A stretch of 6,042 nt of DNA from JBBKWG01 sp037968835 (GTDB lineage: Bacteria; Pseudomonadota; Alphaproteobacteria; Rhodobacterales; Rhodobacteraceae): assembly GCA_037968835.1 (NCBI GenBank), contig JBBKWG010000070.1, positions 1 to 6,042 of the forward strand, given 5' to 3'. The translations under genes were made by a program, and so were the position numbers. Positions 1 through 6,042 of this stretch are shown here, one piece after another (positions within the stretch are counted from its first letter, which is position 1; each line of letters begins with the position of its first letter). A model generated the notes under the pieces. It was not told the origin of the DNA. It saw only the letters and a list, made by a program, of their open reading frames with translations, and searched no databases.

Positions 1-914
1 GCCATATCAATCCCGTCCGTCCGCATATAAGTAATGTGTCCGGCCTCGTAGAGACGCTGCGCCGCGTTCATCGTCTGGCGGGCACCGAATCCAAACTTTC
101 GGCTGGCTTCCTGTTGCAGCGTCGAGGTCATGAATGGTGCGGAGGGATTGCGCGTCGCGGGCTTTGCTTCGACCGATTTGACTGTCAGATCACGCGATGA
201 AATCGCCTGAACCGCCAACTCGGCCGCGGTTTCGTTCGGAATATCGAACTTGTCGAGCTTCTTGCCACCAAGAACCGTCAGACGCGCCTCGAAGTCCTGA
301 CCGCGCGGCGTCGTCAGAAGCGCCTTGACCGTCCAGTATTCCTGCGCACGGAAAACCTCGATCTCCATCTCGCGCTCGACGATGAGCCTCAGGCAGACAG
401 ATTGCACGCGGCCGGCCGATTTCGCACCGGGCAGTTTGCGCCAGAGCACCGGTGAAAGGTTGAAGCCGACAAGATAATCCAACGCGCGACGGGCCAGATA
501 TGCCTCGACCAGATCCTGATCGACCTGGCGCGGATTCTTCATCGCTTCGGTGACGGCGGTCTTGGTGATCGCGTTGAAGACCACCCGGCTGACCGGCGTG
601 TCCTTCTTGATCGCCTTGCGCGACCTCAGCGCCTCTTCCAGATGCCACGAAATCGCTTCGCCCTCGCGGTCGGGGTCGGTGGCGAGGATCAATTCGGGGT
701 CGTCTTTCAGTGCGTCGATAATCGCCTTGAGGTGCTTTTTGGAGTCGCTGGCGACTTCCCATTTCATCTCGAACCCATGCTCGGTATCAACTGAACCGTC
801 TTTCGGCGGCAGGTCGCGAACGTGTCCGTAGCTGGCAAGAACTGTATAGTTGGAACCGAGATACTTGTTGATTGTCTTGGCCTTAGCCGGAGATTCGACA
901 ACGACGACGGGCAT
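1..914 (-). CDS. topA: DNA topoisomerase I, N-terminal 305 codons (cut by window edge)
   Basis: Type IA topoisomerase, which relaxes negative supercoils by cutting and passing one DNA strand through a 5'-phosphotyrosyl link. The frame is open from the ATG at 914 to the left edge. A Toprim domain lies at about residues 1-115, with VVVVESPAKAKT (catalytic Glu7) and the acidic cluster DPDREGE (Asp80, Asp82, Glu84). The motif LPGAKSAGRVQS is at about 161-172. The active-site tyrosine is Tyr296 in GHITYMRTDG; the position after Asp is Gly where many bacteria have Ser, which I recall as common in Rhodobacterales. The start is fixed by AGGAAGG six bases upstream and by the family's M-x-V-V-V-V-E-S-P beginning. 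The full protein is usually 800-900 residues, so most of the gate domain and the C-terminal zinc/DNA-binding part lie outside. The gene follows dprA on the same strand after 119 bases. Identification is very secure. Confidence 0.97.
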   Translation of the reverse strand, partial: MPVVVVESPAKAKTINKYLGSNYTVLASYGHVRDLPPKDGSVDTEHGFEMKWEVASDSKKHLKAIIDALKDDPELILATDPDREGEAISWHLEEALRSRKAIKKDTPVSRVVFNAITKTAVTEAMKNPRQVDQDLVEAYLARRALDYLVGFNLSPVLWRKLPGAKSAGRVQSVCLRLIVEREMEIEVFRAQEYWTVKALLTTPRGQDFEARLTVLGGKKLDKFDIPNETAAELAVQAISSRDLTVKSVEAKPATRNPSAPFMTSTLQQEASRKFGFGARQTMNAAQRLYEAGHITYMRTDGIDM

Positions 915-920
915 GAAATT

Positions 921-927
921 CCTTCCT
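921..927 (-). promoter_or_regulatory. Ribosome binding site of topA
   Basis: On the minus strand this reads AGGAAGG, a strong Shine-Dalgarno match six bases before the ATG at 914. It supports the short start chosen for topA. Confidence 0.75.
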
Positions 928-953
928 GACAATCACTACGGCTATGGCGGCGC

Positions 954-983
954 AAGATGTGGCGTCTGGCAGGCAGATGTCAA
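954..983 (-). promoter_or_regulatory. Candidate topA promoter in the dprA-topA gap
   Basis: The gap between the dprA stop and the topA start (915-1033) contains a perfect TTGACA hexamer on the minus strand (983-978). An 18-base spacer follows, then CATCTT (959-954), a weak -10 matching the consensus at three of six positions. It would give a leader of roughly 30-35 bases before the topA ATG. The -35 match is seen directly; promoter activity is inference. I see no convincing intrinsic terminator in this gap, so readthrough from dprA remains possible. Confidence 0.35.
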
Positions 984-1033
984 CGCTGGACGGGAAAGGC
1001 AAGGGGTTAGGTTGGTGGACGGGGCGAAACCGT

Positions 1034-2179
1034 TCAGGTCGCGAGGGTCAGAAGGCCACCCGCATCGCGCCGAATCCGGCCTTCCATCTCTAGCGTCACG
1101 ATCTCGGGCGACACGTCTGCGGCGCGCGCGTTGAGATCACGGATGATCTGGTCCTCGGCCACCGGACTGGGCCCCAGGCGGCTGAGAATCTCCTGGTGCA
1201 GCGCCCGCAGACGCGCCGGATCGCGGGATTTCTCGCGTGGCTCAGGCTTGGCGAGGGCGGACATTTTTGCAGGCGTGGCGAGATCCGGTTGCTCCAATGC
1301 TTCGATCACGTCGCGCGCCGAACGGACAAGGACGGCGCCGTCACGAATCAGCATATTGCAGCCGGAAGCGCGGGCATCGAAGGGATGACCGGGCACCGCC
1401 AGCACGTCGCGCCCCTGATCGAGTGCCGAGCGGGCGGTAATCAGGCTGCCCGACTTTGCCGCCGCTTCGATCACGACGACGGCCTGCGCCAGACCGGAGA
1501 CGATTCTGTTGCGTCTAGGAAAATGCCGCGCCTGGGGGGGCATCGACATCGGCTGTTCGCTCAGTCTTAGTCCGCGTTCTTCGATCTCTTGCGCCAGAAC
1601 CGCATTTTCAGCGGGATAAACCACGTCGACGCCACCGGCCAGGACCGCGATCGTGCCGGTATCCAACGCGGCCAGATGCGCGGCGGTATCCACGCCGCGG
1701 GCCAGACCCGAGACGACGACGAACCCGGCCTCGCCCAATTCAGCCGCCAGCTTGCGGGCCATCCGGGTGCCGAGTGACGACGCGTTTCGCGCGCCGACCA
1801 GAGCAATCATCTTCGATTTCAGAAGGTCAGTTCGCCCCAGTGTCCACAGAATCGGCGGCGGATCGGGAATATCGGCCAGCAACAAGGGATAGTCCGGGCT
1901 GCCAAAGGCGATTGCCTGCGCTCCGGCTTGCTTGGCGGCTTGCCATTCGCGCCGGGCATCGGCTTCGGGAAACGCACGATAGTCGCTCACGCCCGCTTCT
2001 GCGGCGATTCCGGGCAATGCCTCAAGCGCACACGCGGCGTTTCCGTATTCGTTCAGCAGTCGGAAAAAGGTCGTCACGCCGACGCGGCGTGAGCGCAAGA
2101 GACGGAGCCAGTCAAGCCACACTTCCTCTGTGAGGGGTGGGGTGAGAGGGTGGGTGGAAGGGATTAAATCCTTGGCCAT
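1034..2179 (-). CDS. dprA: DNA-processing protein DprA (Smf family)
   Basis: DprA binds incoming single-stranded DNA and loads RecA during natural transformation; it is also widespread in bacteria not known to be competent. The product from this start is 381 residues, normal for the family. After an N-terminal helical region (about 15-100) comes the Rossmann-like DprA domain. Visible motifs are VGARNAS (about 128-134), SGLARGVDTAAH (157-168), FPRRNRIVSGLA (220-231), SGSLITAR (243-250), GRDVLAVPG (256-264) and GCNMLIRDGA (273-282). A C-terminal winged-helix-like domain follows at about 327-381. The ATG at 2179 is preferred because GGAG stands five bases upstream; an in-frame ATG at 2203 would add eight residues but has no Shine-Dalgarno. 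The gene begins 55 bases after the acetyltransferase stop and precedes topA. No comEC or other competence gene is in view, so a role in transformation here is not shown. Confidence 0.95.
   Translation of the reverse strand: MAKDLIPSTHPLTPPLTEEVWLDWLRLLRSRRVGVTTFFRLLNEYGNAACALEALPGIAAEAGVSDYRAFPEADARREWQAAKQAGAQAIAFGSPDYPLLLADIPDPPPILWTLGRTDLLKSKMIALVGARNASSLGTRMARKLAAELGEAGFVVVSGLARGVDTAAHLAALDTGTIAVLAGGVDVVYPAENAVLAQEIEERGLRLSEQPMSMPPQARHFPRRNRIVSGLAQAVVVIEAAAKSGSLITARSALDQGRDVLAVPGHPFDARASGCNMLIRDGAVLVRSARDVIEALEQPDLATPAKMSALAKPEPREKSRDPARLRALHQEILSRLGPSPVAEDQIIRDLNARAADVSPEIVTLEMEGRIRRDAGGLLTLAT
1534..1540. repeat. Seven-base G/C homopolymer inside dprA
   Basis: Seven consecutive G on the plus strand, so seven C in the dprA coding strand, within the codons for Met-Pro-Pro-Gln just before the conserved FPRRNR motif. 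The reading frame is intact across it. A one-base slip would destroy the conserved half of the protein. Confidence 0.9.
2134..2154 (+). other. Putative G-quadruplex motif on the dprA template strand
   Basis: The plus strand carries four G-tracts: GGGG (2134-2137), GGGG (2139-2142), GGG (2148-2150) and GGG (2152-2154), separated by loops of 1, 5 and 1 bases. This satisfies the usual rule of four runs of at least three G with loops of 1-7. It lies in the template strand of dprA, about 25-45 bases inside the ORF, where the coding strand spells the Pro/Thr-rich N-terminus (HPLTPPLTEE). The pattern is seen; folding is inference. Confidence 0.5.
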
Positions 2180-2184
2180 CCTGG

Positions 2185-2188
2185 CTCC
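2185..2188 (-). promoter_or_regulatory. Ribosome binding site deciding the dprA start
   Basis: On the minus strand this reads GGAG, five bases before the ATG at 2179. The alternative upstream ATG at 2203 has no purine-rich tract before it, so this site favours the shorter product. Confidence 0.55.
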
Positions 2189-2222
2189 GTCGTCTTGCTG
2201 CATTCGGTATGGCGCAGGTTCG

Positions 2223-2239
2223 GTTAATGGCCAATTAAC
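2223..2239. repeat. Inverted repeat in an AT-rich patch upstream of dprA
   Basis: Perfect six-base arms GTTAAT and ATTAAC flank a five-base centre. The repeat overlaps the TAA stop codon of the acetyltransferase (2237-2235) and lies 44 bases before the dprA start. It sits at the edge of an AT-rich patch (about 2223-2275) that contrasts with the GC-rich genes on both sides. It could be an operator or part of a dprA promoter region. It lacks the GC stem and U-tract of an intrinsic terminator. I could not place a convincing -35/-10 pair here. Confidence 0.4.
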
Positions 2240-2746
2240 ATTGAATTTTATTAAACTCGCTATTTATGGGGAGGAGATGCTTTTCGAACACCAGCAGGTC
2301 GAACAGAAACGGTCCGGCCTCGGTCTGAACCGGCTGGCGACTGGTTTCGCGAAACTGCCATCCCTCGCGGCGATAGAACGCGGCCGCTCGCGTGTTTTGT
2401 TGAACGCACAACAGGTGGGCAAGGCCGACTCCACTGACGGCCATCCGTTGTTCGCCGTCCCGCAAAAGCGCCGAAGCAAGGGGCGTACCTCGCGCGCCAG
2501 GTGCCACGAAGATCTGGTCGAGTTCGTCGTCCCGGATCGTGCACAATCCCAGCGGCGATCCGATCGGCCCGGCGACTCGCAGGGCGTCGCCATAACCGTC
2601 AAGCCGCCGCCCAAAGCTTTCGGGCTTTCGCATTGCCGTCAGCGTGGCGGGAACGTGCGCCGCATGTGCTTCGTGCCAGCCGTCGTGCCATAGCGCCGCA
2701 AGTGGCGCCAAATCCGCCGGATCGCTCCGCCGGATAGGCCAGTTCG

Positions 2747-2750
<4 letters not shown>
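2235..2750 (-). CDS. GNAT-family N-acetyltransferase, substrate unknown
   Basis: The product is predicted to be a cytoplasmic acetyl-CoA-dependent acetyltransferase of 171 residues, normal for a single GNAT domain. It shows the N-terminal β1-α1 pattern (WPIRRSDPADLAPLAALWHDGW). The motif A region is at about 77-97: DQIFVAP, then R87-G-T-P-L-A92 where the family has R/Q-x-x-G-x-G/A, so Pro90 replaces the central Gly. Motif B is NTRAAAFYRREGW (119-131) with the usual Asn, Tyr and Gly-Trp. The start is taken as the GTG at 2750 because it overlaps the tldD stop as GTGA, a classic coupling arrangement, and because homology begins there; starting at the ATG at 2837 would add residues that only mirror tldD coding sequence in another frame. 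The last 16 or so residues (EKHLLPINSEFNKIQC) come from AT-rich DNA and extend past the core fold. Acetyl-group acceptor cannot be told from sequence. Confidence 0.85.
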
Positions 2751-4171
<1,421 letters not shown>

Positions 4172-4332
4172 CTGCTGTTCCTTGTCTTGACGCGGCAAAG
4201 CGGCTGAATGCCGCAACGCCGAGCCTTGTTCCCGAACCTCTAATATGATTTTTGTCGCGCGAAGAACAACCAGCCGGGCTGCGTCTCTAATTCCGGCCCG
4301 TGACAGTCACAGCGAACAGGACAAACAGACTC
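4172..4332. promoter_or_regulatory. Divergent tldD / coxB control region
   Basis: This 161-bp gap must hold the start signals for both directions. Its only AT-rich stretch is at 4241-4253 (TAATATGATTTTT). For tldD a tentative minus-strand promoter is TTGTTC (4269-4264), an 18-base spacer and TATTAG (4245-4240). For coxB, TAATAT (4241-4246) or TATGAT (4244-4249) could serve as -10, but no good -35 lies 16-18 bases upstream, so it may depend on an activator or a non-standard sigma. A short inverted repeat, GCGGC-TGAAT-GCCGC (4200-4214), lies in the tldD leader. I saw no FNR-type TTGAT-N4-ATCAA box. Assignments are inference from hexamer matches. Confidence 0.35.
4179..4183 (-). promoter_or_regulatory. 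Ribosome binding site deciding the tldD start
   Basis: On the minus strand this reads AAGGA, seven bases before the ATG at 4171. It favours the 474-residue product over the longer frame opening at 4216. Confidence 0.6.
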
Positions 4333-5274
4333 ATGCGTCCAACGACCCTTCTGACAAGCCTAGCCGCCACCGCCGCCGGCGTATTCACAGCCTTTGCCGC
4401 TTCGGCACAGGACCTGAACGTGATCGGCGCGCCAATCCCCCGTGGCATCGGGTTCCAACCCGGCGTTACCGAAGTGGCCCGCGATATTCACTGGCTTGAC
4501 GGTATGCTGCTCATCGTCATCACGGCGATCACGCTTTTCGTGCTGGGCCTGATGGCGATCGTGATCCTTCGCTATAATCGCAGGGTCAATCCCGAGCCGT
4601 CGCGCTTCACGCACCATACCCCGGTCGAGGTCGCTTGGACGGTGATTCCGATTGTCATCCTTGTGTTCATCGGGGCGTTCTCTCTGCCGGTCCTGTTCAA
4701 ACAGCAGGAAATCCCGGAAGCCGAGGTGCTGGTCAAGGCGACCGGTTACCAGTGGTACTGGGGCTATGAGTATCCCGATGAGGGCATCGAGTTCGAAAGT
4801 TTCATCATCGACGCCAGCTACAAGATCGACGACGAAGCCGCCGGTTGGGGCAGCGATCAGGAGATCGGCCAGCAATTCGTGCGCAACGATCTGGCGCGAC
4901 GGAAGCTTGAGTATTTCGGCTATGACGAGAGCGCGTTCCTTCTGGCGACCGACACTGCTGTCGTTATCCCGACCGGCAAGACCGTCGTCGTTCAGGTCAC
5001 CGGCGCGGATGTGATCCACGCGTGGACCATTCCCGCGTTCGGCGTAAAGCAGGATGCCGTGCCGGGCCGTCTGGCGCAGCTTTGGTTCGAGGTCGACGAG
5101 GGCCAGGAAGGCATCTACTTCGGGCAATGCTCGGAATTGTGCGGACTGAGCCATACTTACATGCCGATCACCGTGAAAGCCGTGACGCAGGCGGAGTACG
5201 ATGCGTGGCTGGCCGAAACCAAGGTCGCTCAGGGGATTGCTCCGGCGACCACGCAAGTCGCGGCAGCCGAGTAA
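4333..5274 (+). CDS. coxB: Cytochrome c oxidase subunit II (aa3-type), CuA-binding
   Basis: Also called ctaC. This subunit accepts electrons from cytochrome c at its periplasmic CuA centre and passes them to heme a in subunit I. The 313-residue precursor has a signal peptide (about 1-25, ending AASA before Gln26) and two transmembrane helices (about 57-80 and 101-121). Glu99 at the start of helix 2 matches the glutamate at the K-channel entrance. The soluble domain begins with GYQWYWGYEYP, whose Trp141 matches the electron-entry tryptophan. All CuA ligands are present: His229, then Cys266, Glu268, Cys270, His274 and Met277 in CSELCGLSHTYM. An insert at about 158-205 fits the longer alphaproteobacterial form. 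The ATG at 4333 has AGGA 11 bases upstream, a rather long spacing. The GTG at 4300 would put charged residues before the signal peptide and has no clear ribosome site. It heads the operon, with ctaB three bases downstream. Confidence 0.97.
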   Translation: MRPTTLLTSLAATAAGVFTAFAASAQDLNVIGAPIPRGIGFQPGVTEVARDIHWLDGMLLIVITAITLFVLGLMAIVILRYNRRVNPEPSRFTHHTPVEVAWTVIPIVILVFIGAFSLPVLFKQQEIPEAEVLVKATGYQWYWGYEYPDEGIEFESFIIDASYKIDDEAAGWGSDQEIGQQFVRNDLARRKLEYFGYDESAFLLATDTAVVIPTGKTVVVQVTGADVIHAWTIPAFGVKQDAVPGRLAQLWFEVDEGQEGIYFGQCSELCGLSHTYMPITVKAVTQAEYDAWLAETKVAQGIAPATTQVAAAE

Positions 5275-5277
5275 ACG

Positions 5278-6042
5278 ATGGCTGATCTGCCACTCAACGC
5301 CGCGCGCGACTACGAGCCGACCTTCGGCGACTATTTTGCGCTGCTGAAACCACGGGTGATGTCGCTCGTGGTCTTCACGGCGTTGGTGGGTCTCGTCGTC
5401 GCGCCGGTTCAGGTCCATCCGATGGTCGGTTTCGCCGCGATTCTGTTCATCGCGCTGGGGGCAGGGGCGTCGGGCGCATTGAACATGTGGTACGACGCCG
5501 ACATCGACGCGGTCATGCGGCGCACGTCGAAGCGCCCGGTGCCGTCGGGTCGGGTTCCCGCAGAGGAAGCTCTGGCAATCGGCGTCGCGCTTTCCGGCAT
5601 CGCGGTCGTGATGCTGGCGCTGGCGACGAACCTGATTGCGGCCGGGCTGCTTGCCTTCACCATCTTCTTTTACGCCGTCGTCTACACGATGTGGCTGAAG
5701 CGCTGGACGCCTCAGAATATCGTCATCGGTGGCGCTGCCGGCGCCTTCCCTCCGATGATTGGTTGGGCTGCGGCGACGGGCGGCGTTTCGGTCGAATCGC
5801 TTCTGATGTTCGGTCTGATCTTCATATGGACGCCGCCGCACTTCTGGGCGCTCGCTTTGTTCATGCGCTCGGATTACGACGATGCCGGCGTGCCGATGCT
5901 GACGGTGACCCACGGTCGCCCGGCAACGCGCCGACACATCATCGCCTACACGCTTCTGCTTGCCCCGGTCGCCGTCGCGTTGGCGCTTACGCCGATTGGC
6001 GGGTCGGTGACTCTGCTGGTCGCACTGGGCATGAACCTGTGG
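5278..6042 (+). CDS. ctaB: Heme O synthase (protoheme IX farnesyltransferase), first 255 codons
   Basis: This UbiA-superfamily inner-membrane enzyme (also CyoE/COX10) transfers the farnesyl group of farnesyl diphosphate to heme B, making heme O, the precursor of heme A for aa3 oxidase. The frame is open to the right edge; the family is usually about 300 residues, so roughly the last 50 are missing. The first prenyl-diphosphate/Mg2+ motif is N69-x3-D73-x3-D77, followed by RRTSKRPVPSGR (81-92). A second conserved loop is WTPPHFWALALFMRSDYDDAGVPM, about 184-207, with the family's aspartates before AG(V/I)PM. Several hydrophobic helices are evident (about 27-43, 51-68, 99-117, 120-139, 145-165, 173-194, 221-240). 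The ATG follows the coxB TAA after three bases without a strong Shine-Dalgarno, so translational coupling to coxB is likely. In related genomes ctaG and coxC usually follow; they would be beyond the window. Confidence 0.96.
   Translation, partial: MADLPLNAARDYEPTFGDYFALLKPRVMSLVVFTALVGLVVAPVQVHPMVGFAAILFIALGAGASGALNMWYDADIDAVMRRTSKRPVPSGRVPAEEALAIGVALSGIAVVMLALATNLIAAGLLAFTIFFYAVVYTMWLKRWTPQNIVIGGAAGAFPPMIGWAAATGGVSVESLLMFGLIFIWTPPHFWALALFMRSDYDDAGVPMLTVTHGRPATRRHIIAYTLLLAPVAVALALTPIGGSVTLLVALGMNLW

Noticed and set aside
190..762. Minus-strand open frame of 190 codons within topA
   Set aside because: It is on the same strand as topA but in another frame, is low-complexity and Arg/Gly-rich, and the topA frame carries all conserved motifs.
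850..1134. Plus-strand open frame crossing the dprA-topA gap
   Set aside because: It overlaps the ends of both real genes antisense, has Arg-rich random composition, and lacks a ribosome site.
4200..4214. GCGGC-TGAAT-GCCGC hairpin considered as a terminator
   Set aside because: The stem is only five base pairs with no following T-run, and it lies between divergent gene starts where no transcript ends; kept only as a note in the control-region entry.
4360..5937. Long open frame (525 codons) on the minus strand antisense to coxB and ctaB
   Set aside because: Its product is rich in Arg, Asp and His with no recognisable domain, and it lies exactly opposite two unmistakable conserved genes. It is a GC-rich codon-position shadow.

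Overview
The window is a GC-rich chromosomal segment that reads as ordinary conserved alphaproteobacterial DNA, most likely from the Rhodobacterales (Paracoccus/Rhodobacter-like). This rests on three points. The cytochrome c oxidase subunit II has the alphaproteobacterial layout: a cleaved signal peptide with a mature N-terminal Gln, and a long soluble-domain insert. A heme O synthase gene follows it directly. The topoisomerase I active-site motif ends RTDG rather than RTDS. The taxonomic call is from motif memory, not from a search.

Layout: four genes lie on the minus strand and two on the plus strand, diverging from a 161-bp intergenic region (4172-4332). Leftward from there come tldD (zinc metalloprotease subunit), a GNAT acetyltransferase gene that overlaps the tldD stop codon by 4 bases (GTGA), dprA (ssDNA-binding RecA loader) and the first 305 codons of topA (DNA topoisomerase I), which runs off the left edge. 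Rightward come coxB/ctaC (aa3-type oxidase subunit II) and, after only 3 bases, ctaB (heme O synthase), cut by the right edge after 255 codons.

How the genes work together: coxB and ctaB form the start of a cytochrome c oxidase assembly operon, one encoding the CuA electron-entry subunit and the other making heme O, the precursor of heme A for subunit I. dprA and topA are both DNA-processing genes and sit head to tail, but a 119-bp gap with a TTGACA hexamer suggests topA has its own promoter. tldD and the acetyltransferase are probably translationally coupled. TldD's usual partner PmbA/TldE is not in the window.

I found no RNA genes, mobile elements, CRISPR arrays, convincing intrinsic terminators or gene-free stretches above 300 bases, and no sign of a novel system. 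The items worth a second look are small: a G-quadruplex-type motif on the template strand at the start of dprA, an AT-rich patch with an inverted repeat at the acetyltransferase/dprA junction, a Gly-to-Pro change in the acetyl-CoA loop of the acetyltransferase, a seven-C run inside dprA, and the divergent control region.
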